A program made the position numbers and the translations under genes. The notes under the pieces are model-generated. The model ran no database searches. It had not been told where the DNA came from and worked only from the letters and a program-made list of their open reading frames with translations. Source: an uncultured Bacteroidales bacterium (lineage in GTDB: Bacteria > Bacteroidota > Bacteroidia > Bacteroidales > UBA932). From it: a stretch of DNA of 64,000 nt. This document shows, in pieces, positions 45,602-53,753 of this stretch (positions are counted from its first letter, which is position 1; each line of letters starts with the position of its first letter). The DNA is taken from assembly GCA_900316955.1 (NCBI GenBank), contig ONEX01000005.1, forward strand, positions 146,681-210,680, written 5' to 3'.

Positions 45602-46141
45602 ATGGAACTGAAAGGAACAAAGACCGAGGCCAATCTGAAGACCGCCTTCGCCGGCGAGTCCCAGGCCCACACCAAGTATCTCTACTATGCCGGAAAGGCC
45701 CGCAAGGACGGCTATGTCCAGATTGCGAACCTCTTCGAGGAAACCGCCAAGAACGAGAAGGAGCACGCCAAGATCTGGTTCAAGTACCTGCATGGCGGCG
45801 AGGTGCCTGCGACGGAAGTGAACCTCGCGGACGCCGCCGACGGTGAGAACTACGAATGGACGGACATGTACGCGCAATTCGCCGAGGAAGCGAAGGAAGA
45901 GGGGTTCAACGACATCGCCTTCCTGTTCGCCAAGGTGGGCGCCATCGAGAAGACGCACGAAGAGCGCTACCGCAAGCTCCTGGGCAACATCAAGGACGGC
46001 ATCGTGTTCTCCCGCGAGGAGGATATGATCTGGGAATGCTCCAACTGCGGCCACATCGTGGTCGGCAAGCGGGCGCCGGAGCTCTGCCCCGTGTGCAAGC
46101 ACCCGAAGAGCTACTTCATGCTCCGCGCCGAAAACTATTGA
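45602..46141 (+). CDS. rubrerythrin
   Basis: 179 residues. An N-terminal four-helix ferritin-like di-iron domain has the Glu/His ligands in [21 protein letters not shown] and [10 protein letters not shown]-terminal rubredoxin domain follows with CSNCG and CPVC. It reduces hydrogen peroxide with electrons from rubredoxin-type donors, a typical anaerobe oxidative-stress protein. The ATG at 45602 (MELKGTKTE) is the family start; the upstream 14 codons overlap the leader. Its last 26 bp overlap convergent pssA. Confidence 0.95.
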   Translation: MELKGTKTEANLKTAFAGESQAHTKYLYYAGKARKDGYVQIANLFEETAKNEKEHAKIWFKYLHGGEVPATEVNLADAADGENYEWTDMYAQFAEEAKEEGFNDIAFLFAKVGAIEKTHEERYRKLLGNIKDGIVFSREEDMIWECSNCGHIVVGKRAPELCPVCKHPKSYFMLRAENY

Positions 46142-46832
46142 TCAGCGCGACGACGAGGTTCTCGACGATATAGACCGAGAACACGGCCAGGACGGCCAGG
46201 CTCCAGTTCTGCTTCAGCAGCACCACGGCGAGCACGCAGGCCGCGGCCAGGATGAGAAAGGCTGTACGCTTCGTATCCAGAAGCTTATGGCCTTTCTTGA
46301 TTTTCATCCCGAACATCGGGATCTCGCTCACGAGGAGGAGGCCCAGGATGACGGCGACGGCGGCCACGAGCCAGGGACCGGCGCCGGAAGGGACGCCGCC
46401 TCCCGCATGGAGGAAATAGGCGAGGGAACCGCACACCATCGCGCAGGAAGGGGTCGGGAGACCGAGGAAGTCCAGCGTCTGGCGGTCGTCCACGTTGAAC
46501 TTCGCCAGGCGGACGGCGGACATCACCGCCACGAACAGCGGCAGGAACCGCACGACGACCGGCGCATCCGCCGGCATGACTTTGTACAGCATCAAGGACG
46601 GCAGGACGCCGAAGCTGACGAGGTCCGCCAGGGAGTCCAGTTCGCCGCCGATGGGGGAATGCGCGTCGAGGAGCCGGGCGGCGAGCCCGTCGCAGAAGTC
46701 GAAGACCGCCGCCAGGACCATCATCGGGAGGGCCCATTCGAGGTGTCCCTCCAAAGCGAAGATCACTCCCATGATCCCTGAGAGCAGGTTCATGGAAGTG
46801 ATCGTGTTGGGAATGTGCTTGTAAAGGGCCAT
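46116..46832 (-). CDS. pssA: CDP-diacylglycerol-serine O-phosphatidyltransferase
   Basis: 238 residues, several TM segments. The CDP-alcohol phosphatidyltransferase motif D-G-x2-A-R-...-G-x3-D-x3-D reads [23 protein letters not shown] (about residues 48-70). It makes phosphatidylserine, precursor of phosphatidylethanolamine. The ATG is adjacent to the stop of the upstream C1B peptidase gene (1 bp apart), so the two are probably one transcript. Confidence 0.92.
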   Translation of the reverse strand: MALYKHIPNTITSMNLLSGIMGVIFALEGHLEWALPMMVLAAVFDFCDGLAARLLDAHSPIGGELDSLADLVSFGVLPSLMLYKVMPADAPVVVRFLPLFVAVMSAVRLAKFNVDDRQTLDFLGLPTPSCAMVCGSLAYFLHAGGGVPSGAGPWLVAAVAVILGLLLVSEIPMFGMKIKKGHKLLDTKRTAFLILAAACVLAVVLLKQNWSLAVLAVFSVYIVENLVVALINSFRRGA

Positions 46833-48041
46833 TTACTTGATGCCCAGCTTCTTGGCGATATCCTTCGGGAGGGCCTTCTTGTTGACGACGAAGTTCAGGG
46901 TCTTGCCCTTGACGAAGTTCTCGGACATGTACCAGACACCCTTGTAAGCGCCGGTGACGCCCCAGGAGTTCTTGATCAGGTAGTACTTGGTGCCGTTCTG
47001 GTCCTTGGCGATGCCGTAGAGATGCATGCCGTGGTCGTCCGTGGAAGTCTTCTCGTCGAACCACTTCTGGCGGTTCTCCTGGGTCACCTCGATCTCCTTG
47101 GGGAGTTCCTTCTTAGGCTGCTGCGCGGCCGGCTGCTGGGCGGCGGGGCCGACCCAGCGCTCCTGGTCGGAGCCGGTGGGCTTGACACTGGTGTCCACGA
47201 GGATGGCGAGACCGTCGCGGGTGAAGCCGGTTTCGGAGACGTCGCCGCCCCAGGCCACGGTGTAACCGTTTTCGACGGCATTGTCGATGACAGCCATGAA
47301 CTCATCCAGCGGCAGGTTGTAGCAGAGGCCCCAGCGCCAGTTGTCCTCCACCTCGATGACGAACTGGGAGTAGAACGGATGGTGCGTGAAGGAGGAGATG
47401 TTCACATAGTCGTCCGGGTTGATGCCCAGGGCGTCCCGGTAGCTCTGCGGGGTATAGGTGACCCCGTTCTCCACGAAGGTCTCGGGAATCTCGCCCAGGT
47501 AGGCGTCCAGGATTCCGTCGAAGCCCTTGGTCCACACGGGGGTGAGCTTCTTGTTGGGGTTCTTCACGACGGCCTGCACATAGCCCTTGAGGACGGCGTC
47601 CAGCTCGCCCTGGGCCGGGAGTTCGGTGCCGTAGTTCATGCCCGAGTAAACGCTCTGCGGCACGATGCCGTAGTCGCGGACGACCTCCAGCACGTCGCCG
47701 AAGCCGGAGCCCTGCGCCATGTTCAGGAAGCCGTTCAGGCGGACATACTTGATGGCTCTGTCATGGTAGGAATGGTGGACGACGAACATCTCGGACAGGT
47801 CCGGATAGGCTTCCGGCTTGAGGTTCTTGGCCTTGATGACCTCGGACTCGAGGAAGGAGAGGGCGGAGAAGCACCAGCAGGTGCCGCTGCTCGCCTGGTT
47901 CTTCATCGAGGTGACCGGAATCTCCTTGACGGTGGTGAACTGGTAGTCGGATACCTTGACGGCCGGGGCGGCCGTGCGGGTCTGGGCGGTGGCGGTCAGC
48001 GCGAGGAGGGCCGCTGCCAGGAGAACGAAAGATTTTTTCAT
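46833..48041 (-). CDS. exported C1B (bleomycin hydrolase / PepC-like) cysteine peptidase
   Basis: 402 residues with a signal peptide (FVLLAAALLALTATAQ). The catalytic Cys is in SSGTCWCFS (C55), the His in DDHGMHLYGIA and the Asn in YLIKNSWG, in the papain order. NQASSGTC supplies the oxyanion Gln. Unlike cytoplasmic bleomycin hydrolases it is exported and has a Pro/Gln/Ala insertion (GPAAQQPAAQQPKKE, about 300-315). It is probably an aminopeptidase acting on imported peptides. The ATG at 48041 gives the signal peptide; upstream codons lie in the leader. Confidence 0.9.
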   Translation of the reverse strand: MKKSFVLLAAALLALTATAQTRTAAPAVKVSDYQFTTVKEIPVTSMKNQASSGTCWCFSALSFLESEVIKAKNLKPEAYPDLSEMFVVHHSYHDRAIKYVRLNGFLNMAQGSGFGDVLEVVRDYGIVPQSVYSGMNYGTELPAQGELDAVLKGYVQAVVKNPNKKLTPVWTKGFDGILDAYLGEIPETFVENGVTYTPQSYRDALGINPDDYVNISSFTHHPFYSQFVIEVEDNWRWGLCYNLPLDEFMAVIDNAVENGYTVAWGGDVSETGFTRDGLAILVDTSVKPTGSDQERWVGPAAQQPAAQQPKKELPKEIEVTQENRQKWFDEKTSTDDHGMHLYGIAKDQNGTKYYLIKNSWGVTGAYKGVWYMSENFVKGKTLNFVVNKKALPKDIAKKLGIK

Positions 48042-48073
48042 ATCGATGTGTTGTAGATTTGTTTCTCTAACTG

Positions 48074-48103
48074 ACAAATTTAGCGATTTAATCGTATTTT
48101 TGC
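48074..48103. promoter_or_regulatory. divergent promoters
   Basis: Minus-strand TAAATTTGT at 48074-48082 for the C1B peptidase (32 nt before its ATG) and plus-strand TATTTTTGC at 48095-48103, only 3 nt before the GTG at 48107. Confidence 0.7.
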
Positions 48104-48106
48104 AAG

Positions 48107-48751
48107 GTGAAGACCATTTTGTATATCCACGGCATGGGCGGGGGCGGCGACAGCCGGATCCCGCGGCTCCTCCGGGAGCGGTTCGCCGGAACGGACCTCC
48201 GGTGCATCGTCCGCACCTACGACTTCGACCCGGAAATCGGCCATGCGCAGATCGCCTCCTGGGTGGAAGAACTGCATCCGGACCTGGTGATCGGCGAATC
48301 CCTGGGTGCCATACAGGCCCTGCGGGTACGGGGTGTCCCGCATCTGTTTGTCTCTCCGTCGCTGGGTGCTCCCGATATCCTGGTCCGGCTCGCCTGGGTG
48401 TGCAAGGTCCCTGGCGGGAAGGCGCTCCTGCACCGCATCTGGCGGGTCAAGGAAGGGGACCGGCAGCCGCTCCGCTTCGAGTATGAAATCCTGAAAAAGT
48501 ATGGGCCGCACTGGGCCGATGCGAAGAAAGCGGCCGCGGAGGGCGGCTATCACTATGCGTTCTTCGGCGCTCATGACCACTACATGAAATCCAGGGTGGT
48601 GAAGATATCCAGCTGGGAGGAACTGTTCGGGAAAACGTACACCGTCTACGACGGCACGCACTTCATGGAGGAGGAATACGTGTACGCCCTCCTAATCCCG
48701 AAGATACACGAGATCCTGGACGGCCCGACGGATGTTCTCCCGGGCGAATGA
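48107..48751 (+). CDS. small alpha/beta-fold hydrolase, YqiA-like
   Basis: 214 residues. ILYIHGMGGGGDS (about 4-16) starts the fold, the nucleophile elbow is GESLGA (S65), and GAHDHYM plus YDGTHFM give the probable Asp and His. The compact size and layout fit the UPF0227/YqiA esterase group. The substrate is unknown. It starts with GTG directly after the -7 box. Its last 60 bp overlap the 3' end of convergent glycerate kinase, coding on both strands. Confidence 0.78.
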   Translation: MKTILYIHGMGGGGDSRIPRLLRERFAGTDLRCIVRTYDFDPEIGHAQIASWVEELHPDLVIGESLGAIQALRVRGVPHLFVSPSLGAPDILVRLAWVCKVPGGKALLHRIWRVKEGDRQPLRFEYEILKKYGPHWADAKKAAAEGGYHYAFFGAHDHYMKSRVVKISSWEELFGKTYTVYDGTHFMEEEYVYALLIPKIHEILDGPTDVLPGE

Positions 48752-49723
48752 CTTGTCCAAATAATTGTTTTTCAGTGATTCTTCAGGAGTCACTTGAATA
48801 ACCGCATCAAATCCGGCGGCCCGCAGTTCTTCACGGTCTTCGACCTTTCCGGCGAGCAGGACGACGGGTGTTCCGGGCGCGTATCGACGGGTGGCCTGCA
48901 GCACGCCGAAGGGCGCTTTGCCGGTCAGGGTCTGCCTGTCCGCCTTGCCTTCGCCGGTGATGACCAGACCGCATTCCCGCACGCGTTCCGGGAAGCGGAC
49001 AGCCTCCAGGACGGCCTGGATGCCGGCGTGCATTTCTGCGCCGAGGCACACGGCGAGCGCGGCGCCGATGCCGCCGGCCGCGCCGGCGCCGGGAAGCCGC
49101 ATCGGGTCTATGCCGTACGCGGCCTTCCAGGCTTCCGCCTGCCGTTGGAACCTTCTTTCCAATTCCGCCACACCCTGCGCGTCCGCCCCTTTCTGAGGAC
49201 CGAACACGGCCGGTGCGCCACCCGGTCCGGCCAGGGGGACGTCGACGTCGTAGAAGGCCAGGATCCGGAGGCGGTCCGGAAGGGGAGAAAGCGCCTGGAG
49301 AAGTCCGGCGCCGCAGTCCATGACCGCGGTTCCGCCAAGGCCGATCCAGATTTCATCGACACCTTGTCGGACAGCGTCTTGCATCAGTTCACCTGTACCG
49401 ATGGATGAGGCATTGAGCGGATCCAGTTCTTCCGGTTTCAAGAGGGTGAGACCGCTGGCGGCGGCCGTCTCGATGACGGCGATCCTCCCTTCCTCCAGCA
49501 GGGCGTAGGAGGCATCGATGGGGCGGCCCAGGGGGTCGTGCACGGAGACTGTGCGGAAGACCCCGCCCAGGCAGCCGGCGAGACAGGCCGCGAAGCCTTC
49601 TCCGCCGTCGGACAACGGCATCCGGCAGACGTCGCGTCCCGCCAGCGCGGAAGCCGCGGCGTCCACCGCCTCGGGAGCCGTCAGGCATCCCTTGAAGGAA
49701 TCCAGGGCGAGGAGCGGGGTCAT
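48692..49723 (-). CDS. glycerate kinase
   Basis: 343 residues of the GarK/GlxK family: LALDSFKGCLTAPEA at the N-terminus, MPLSDGGEGFA (about 35-45), GLGGTAVMDCGAGLLQAL, PGAGAAGGIGAAL and LVITGEGKADRQTLTGKAP. It phosphorylates D-glycerate (to 2-phosphoglycerate in most members). It is somewhat shorter than the usual ~380 residues but all motifs are present. The start codon is 4 nt after a TATATTTGC box (49728-49736). It is monocistronic. Confidence 0.92.
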   Translation of the reverse strand: MTPLLALDSFKGCLTAPEAVDAAASALAGRDVCRMPLSDGGEGFAACLAGCLGGVFRTVSVHDPLGRPIDASYALLEEGRIAVIETAAASGLTLLKPEELDPLNASSIGTGELMQDAVRQGVDEIWIGLGGTAVMDCGAGLLQALSPLPDRLRILAFYDVDVPLAGPGGAPAVFGPQKGADAQGVAELERRFQRQAEAWKAAYGIDPMRLPGAGAAGGIGAALAVCLGAEMHAGIQAVLEAVRFPERVRECGLVITGEGKADRQTLTGKAPFGVLQATRRYAPGTPVVLLAGKVEDREELRAAGFDAVIQVTPEESLKNNYLDKSFARENIRRAVQDLVYLRD

Positions 49724-49727
49724 CTTT

Positions 49728-49757
49728 GCAAATATACTGATATTTCCGTATTTTTGC
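49728..49757. promoter_or_regulatory. divergent promoters of glycerate kinase and a lipoprotein gene
   Basis: Minus-strand TATATTTGC at 49728-49736 (4 nt before the ATG at 49723) and plus-strand TATTTTTGC at 49749-49757 (7 nt before the ATG at 49765). Confidence 0.72.
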
Positions 49758-49764
49758 AGAATCT

Positions 49765-50886
49765 ATGATCCGTATGAAGCATATCCTGACCGTCCTCGCC
49801 CTCCTGGTGGCGTTCGCTTCCTGCAACGAACGTCCGGCCGTGGTCCGGGACACGATTCCTTACGTCAAGCAGCTCGCCGCAGATACGACCGGCACTTTCC
49901 GGCTCGTCCGTTCATATCGCACCGCCGGCACCAAGGGCTCCATCGCCGTGATCGGCGAGCCTGAGGCCGCCGCCCGCCTCGCTTCCGTCCTTCTGGCGGC
50001 CGACCATGTGGACAACATCGACGGCCGTACGGCGCCGGACCGCCTGCCGGATTTCGCCGGCGAGACCTTCGACATCCTGATGGACCTGTACAACGCGCCC
50101 TACCTCCGCCTTGCGGCCTCCAGCCCGGACAGCCTCCGGGAAGTGGCCGTCCGGAATGTGATAACCGCCGTCGACACCGTGGCTTATTCCAACGCGGCGG
50201 ACCCGCGCTCCCGGCTGTCCAAAACCCGCGCGAAAGTGTTTGTCTTCGCGAATTCGCTCCTGTCGGAGTACGGGAAATTCGACGTGGACACCCTGTTCAA
50301 GATGGCCGGCCGCGAGGCCATTATCCTTACCTCCGTGGAAGCGGTGCTTCTGGAAGCCCAGCGGGCCGGCTGCAAGAGCGTGGCCGTCTGGGCCCCTTCC
50401 GAGGCCCGTTCCGCCTATGAGAACGCGGCGAAGAAACTGACGCCCCAGCTGGAAGTGACGGTGGTCTCCACCACCGGGAACGGCATCCTGCGTCCCGCTT
50501 TCCGCGACATGCTGAGCATTTTCCGGTCCCTGAAGCCGGGCGGCAACCTCGACGCAGTCCTCCTGGACAGTTTCACGGCCTCCCTGGAAGATCTGGAAGC
50601 CGAGAAGGAGCACATCCATCGTCAGATCACCGAAGAGGACATGGCCTTCGACCGCATCCTCACGCCTCGCTTCCGCTTCATCGAACCGAATGCCTCGCTG
50701 ACGGCCGCCCTTTACCGCCTGCTGCGGGAAAAGAACCTGTTCACGCACGACATCGCCTATCCGTCCGTCCGCTACTACCAGACGGAGGAGAACCTCACCG
50801 GCGAATTCGTCCCGGTCGAGGTGAGCGCCGCCTATCTCTCTTCCCAAACGAAGCCTGAACCCGCTTATGTTCCAGATATCGATTAG
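49765..50886 (+). CDS. lipoprotein of unknown function
   Basis: 373 residues. Lipoprotein signal LTVLALLVAFASC (C20). The rest has no motif I recognise. It looks alpha/beta: VVSTTGNGILRPAFRDML and KSVAVWAPSEARSAYENAAKKL alternate like a Rossmann-type or periplasmic-binding fold. Asp/Glu-rich helices follow. It is cotranscribed with the RNase D-like gene, which it overlaps by 20 bp. The start could also be the ATG at 49774. Confidence 0.75.
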   Translation: MIRMKHILTVLALLVAFASCNERPAVVRDTIPYVKQLAADTTGTFRLVRSYRTAGTKGSIAVIGEPEAAARLASVLLAADHVDNIDGRTAPDRLPDFAGETFDILMDLYNAPYLRLAASSPDSLREVAVRNVITAVDTVAYSNAADPRSRLSKTRAKVFVFANSLLSEYGKFDVDTLFKMAGREAIILTSVEAVLLEAQRAGCKSVAVWAPSEARSAYENAAKKLTPQLEVTVVSTTGNGILRPAFRDMLSIFRSLKPGGNLDAVLLDSFTASLEDLEAEKEHIHRQITEEDMAFDRILTPRFRFIEPNASLTAALYRLLREKNLFTHDIAYPSVRYYQTEENLTGEFVPVEVSAAYLSSQTKPEPAYVPDID

Positions 50887-51505
50887 TCCGGAAGAGATCG
50901 GCCGCCTGGAACTGGCGTCCTTTCCGGGGGAAATCCACGTCATCGACACGCTCGGGGACGAGTTCGGGAAGGCGGTCAATTATCTCAAGCGCCAGAAAGT
51001 CATCGGGTTCGACACCGAAACCCGTCCTACCTTCTCCCCGGACCAGCGTTCCAACGGAACCGCGCTCCTGCAGCTCTCCGGGGCCGAAAAGGCGTACCTG
51101 TTCCGCATCAAGCTGATGGGCGGCATCCCGCGCCGGCTGTGCGCCATCCTGGCCAACCCGGCCATCATCAAGGTGGGCGCCGCCATCCACGACGATGTCC
51201 ATGGCCTCCAGAAGTTCGCCGGCTTCCAGCCGCAGAACTTCGTGGACCTGCAGAAGATCGTCTGGGAGTATGGCATCCGGGACAAGTCGGTCAAGAAGAT
51301 GGCCGCCATCATCCTGGGCTTCAAGATCTCGAAGGCCCAGCAGCTTTCCAACTGGGAAGCCGAGAAGCTTTCCGAGTCGCAGCAGCGCTACGCCGCGACC
51401 GACGCCTGGGTGTGCCGGGAGATGTATCTCCGCCTGATGCAGTCCGAAAAGGCGCCCCTTACCCCCCAACAGCTCCATCCGGAGCTTTATCCCGACCAAG
51501 CCTGA
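50867..51505 (+). CDS. 3'-5' exonuclease, RNase D-like (DEDDy)
   Basis: 212 residues containing only the exonuclease domain. The motifs are ExoI IGFDTETRP (about residue 46), ExoII GAAIHDDVHG (about 105) and ExoIII RYAATDAW (about 170), giving the D-E-D-Y-D set. The HRDC domain of RNase D is absent, so it is a stand-alone DEDDy nuclease, probably in RNA or DNA end processing. It overlaps the upstream lipoprotein by 20 bp and shares a TGATG junction with the methyltransferase. Confidence 0.87.
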   Translation: MFQISISPEEIGRLELASFPGEIHVIDTLGDEFGKAVNYLKRQKVIGFDTETRPTFSPDQRSNGTALLQLSGAEKAYLFRIKLMGGIPRRLCAILANPAIIKVGAAIHDDVHGLQKFAGFQPQNFVDLQKIVWEYGIRDKSVKKMAAIILGFKISKAQQLSNWEAEKLSESQQRYAATDAWVCREMYLRLMQSEKAPLTPQQLHPELYPDQA

Positions 51506-52698
51506 TGGAAAAAGTCTATCTCCGTCCGCGCCGCGAGGATTCCATCCTCCGGTTCCATCCCTGGGTCTTCTCCGGGGCCATCGCCCAGATCACGGGCGAG
51601 CCTGCCGAGGGTGACCTCGTGGGGGTCTATTCCTCCGACGGCCAGTATCTGGCCACGGGCCATTACCAGATCGGCTCCATCGCCGTCCGCATCCTGAGTT
51701 TCGACGAGGATCCCACCGCGCCCGATTTTTGGGAAAAGATGGTGCGCAGGGCCTTCCAGGCGCGTGTCGCCTGCGGCCTGCACGGGTCGGCGTCGACCAC
51801 CTGCTACCGGCTCGTCCACGGCGAAGGCGACGGCCTTCCCGGCCTGATCATCGACTATTATGACGGCGTATGCGTCCTCCAGGCCCATTCCGTGGGCATG
51901 TTCAAGGCCAAAAACGCCATCTGCGAGGCCCTCAAGGCCGTTTATGGCGATGCGCTGAAGGCGGTCTATGACAAGAGTTCCGGCACCGCGCCCTTCAAGG
52001 CCGGGCTGGACCTTATCGACGGCTATCTGTACAAGGCCGATGGTTTCGACACGGACGAATGCGTCGTCCTGGAGAACGGGAACAAGTTCCATGTCAATTG
52101 GAACGAAGGCCAGAAGACGGGCTTTTTCCTGGACCAGCGCGAGAATCGCGCCGCCGTGGGCCGGCTCGCCAAGGGCCGGAACGTCCTGAACCTGTTCTGC
52201 TACACGGGCGGTTTCTCCATCTACGCCCTGAACGGGGGAGCGGTCCATGTGGATTCCGTGGACAGTTCCAAGAAAGCGATGGAGATGGTGGACCGGAATG
52301 TGGCCCTGAACGGCTTCACGCCCGACCAGCATACCTCTTACTGCGCCGATGCCATCGAGTTCCTCCGCGACGTGCCGGAAGGGAAGTACGACCTGATGAT
52401 CGTGGACCCGCCGGCTTTCGCGAAGCACCGCGGGGCGCTGAAGAACGCCCTCCGGGCGTACCAGCGCCTGAACGCGGCCGCGATCGCGAAGGTCGCCCCC
52501 GGCGGCTTCGTCTTCACCTTCAGCTGCTCGCAGGTCGTGGACAAGGAGGCCTTTGCCCTCGCGGTCTTCTCCGCCGCCGCCCAGACCGGCCGTTCCGTCC
52601 GCATCCTCGACCGCCTCAACCAGCCCGCCGACCACGCCGTGAACATCTACCATCCGGAAGGGGAGTACTTGAAGGGGCTGTTGCTATACGTCGAGTAA
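51505..52698 (+). CDS. class I rRNA (cytosine-C5) methyltransferase, RlmI-like
   Basis: 397 residues. An N-terminal PUA-like domain (VYLRPRREDSILRFHPWVFSGAI, about 3-25) precedes an EEHEE-type linker and a SAM-dependent domain with NLFCYTGGFSIYAL (motif I, about 230-243), DSSKKAM, and the catalytic DPPAFAKHRG motif. The order matches RlmI/RlmK-type 23S rRNA m5C methyltransferases. The longer upstream frame is antisense-like extension through the exonuclease gene; the ATG at 51505 gives the correct domain start. Confidence 0.9.
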   Translation: MEKVYLRPRREDSILRFHPWVFSGAIAQITGEPAEGDLVGVYSSDGQYLATGHYQIGSIAVRILSFDEDPTAPDFWEKMVRRAFQARVACGLHGSASTTCYRLVHGEGDGLPGLIIDYYDGVCVLQAHSVGMFKAKNAICEALKAVYGDALKAVYDKSSGTAPFKAGLDLIDGYLYKADGFDTDECVVLENGNKFHVNWNEGQKTGFFLDQRENRAAVGRLAKGRNVLNLFCYTGGFSIYALNGGAVHVDSVDSSKKAMEMVDRNVALNGFTPDQHTSYCADAIEFLRDVPEGKYDLMIVDPPAFAKHRGALKNALRAYQRLNAAAIAKVAPGGFVFTFSCSQVVDKEAFALAVFSAAAQTGRSVRILDRLNQPADHAVNIYHPEGEYLKGLLLYVE

Positions 52699-52700
52699 CC

Positions 52701-52727
52701 GTCATTCCGGGCTTGACCCGGAATCTC
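52701..52727. repeat. short intergenic palindrome
   Basis: ATTCCGGG (52704-52711) pairs perfectly with CCCGGAAT (52717-52724) around CTTGA, followed by CTCAG. This CATTCCGGGCTTGACCCGG-type palindrome recurs in many bacterial genomes (from memory). There is no T-run, so a role as terminator is uncertain. Confidence 0.5.
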
Positions 52728-52758
52728 AGAAAACTTTTGCACTTTCGGAAAATCTTCC

Positions 52759-52767
52759 TATCTTTGC
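52759..52767 (+). promoter_or_regulatory. -7 box of tRNA-Cys
   Basis: TATCTTTGC, ending 9 nt before the first base of the tRNA. Confidence 0.7.
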
Positions 52768-52776
52768 ATTCCAATC

Positions 52777-52850
52777 GGTGCTATGGCCGAGCGGTTAGGC
52801 ACAGGTCTGCAAAACCTGCTACAGCGGTTCGATTCCGCTTGGCACCTCCA
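52777..52850 (+). tRNA. tRNA-Cys (GCA)
   Basis: A cloverleaf can be read in full: acceptor GGTGCTA with TGGCACC, anticodon stem CAGGT/ACCTG around CTGCAAA, anticodon GCA at 52809-52811, and a T-arm with GGTTCGATTCC. The discriminator base is U (52847), the Cys identity element, and CCA is encoded (52848-52850). It has its own promoter and terminator. Confidence 0.95.
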
Positions 52851-52882
52851 GAGTCCCCTTGCACAAGGCGGACTCTTTTTTT
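52850..52882 (+). terminator. terminator of tRNA-Cys
   Basis: AGAGTCC (52850-52856) pairs with GGACTCT (52870-52876) and the inner CCTTG with CAAGG, followed by seven T. The stem begins at the A of the encoded CCA end. Confidence 0.82.
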
Positions 52883-52907
52883 AACCGTATAGTTAGACAC
52901 GAACCCG

Positions 52908-53753
52908 ATGAAAAGAATCCTTACCGCTATTTCAGCCTGCCTGATCCTCTTTGCCTGCAATCAGTCCCAGGAGCAGAAAGACATCGCCCTTGTCGGCGAC
53001 TTCTACGAACATGTGCTGGGCAACAAGCCCATGACGGACAAGTATCTGCAAAAGACGCTCTCCAAGGACGTCCTGGACGCCATTTGGGAAACGGAATATG
53101 AGGATACCTACTCCTTCTGGGTGTTCCGGACCGGCCTGCAGGACGGCCCTTCCAGCGAGTCCTCCGTGGAATCGATCGAGCCGATGGGTGACGGCTGGTA
53201 CCGCGTGACCTATTCCGACCTGGGCAATCCCGGCGTGACGGAAGTCCAGGTGGCGAACGGTCGAATCTGCGCCTACAAGGCCCAGGAGAAGGAAGATGAC
53301 GCCATGGCCGCCATCGGCCGCTACATGACGGAAATCGGCACCGACTATACCCCCGGCGAGCACTGCATCCCGTATTGCCTGGTGGCCGGCACCGAGGAGG
53401 AGAATCCCGAAGACATCCGGGTCTGGGGCGATTTCCACGTGGAGAACTACAACCAGGCTGGAGATACCCTCAAGGCCGTTTCCGGCGGCAGCCATCCCGG
53501 CTGCATGCACGTAAAGAAGACCGATGACGGTTTCGAAGTCTTCCAGTTCGATGCCGTCGGTGACGGTTCCGACTTCAATCCCACCGCCAAGGCCATCTTC
53601 GGCGACCGCTTCGATGCTTTCATGGCCCTCTATTCCAACGACGACGCCAAGAAGGCTGCCCGCGCGGAATCCATCCTCGACTATGCCGATGCCCACGGTC
53701 TGGACATCTCCTGCTACCAGGACTTCGGCTGGCCCGCGGTCAAGGTCAAGTAA
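52908..53753 (+). CDS. lipoprotein of unknown function
   Basis: 281 residues. Lipoprotein signal LTAISACLILFAC (C17). Two parts: the first ~120 residues (IALVGDFYEHVLGNKP ... DTYSFWVFRTG) resemble a DUF3828-like fold. The second (EDIRVWGDFHVENYNQAGDTLKAVSGGSHPGCMHVKK) is a beta-domain seen in Bacteroidota surface lipoproteins, with two Cys that could pair. I do not recognise a function. It is probably at the outer membrane or periplasm. No promoter-like box is clear between the tRNA terminator and the start. Confidence 0.7.
   Translation: MKRILTAISACLILFACNQSQEQKDIALVGDFYEHVLGNKPMTDKYLQKTLSKDVLDAIWETEYEDTYSFWVFRTGLQDGPSSESSVESIEPMGDGWYRVTYSDLGNPGVTEVQVANGRICAYKAQEKEDDAMAAIGRYMTEIGTDYTPGEHCIPYCLVAGTEEENPEDIRVWGDFHVENYNQAGDTLKAVSGGSHPGCMHVKKTDDGFEVFQFDAVGDGSDFNPTAKAIFGDRFDAFMALYSNDDAKKAARAESILDYADAHGLDISCYQDFGWPAVKVK

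Noticed and set aside
52701-52727. Terminator of the RlmI-like gene
   Set aside because: The perfect palindrome lacks a T-run and resembles a widespread intergenic palindrome, so it is listed as a repeat instead.
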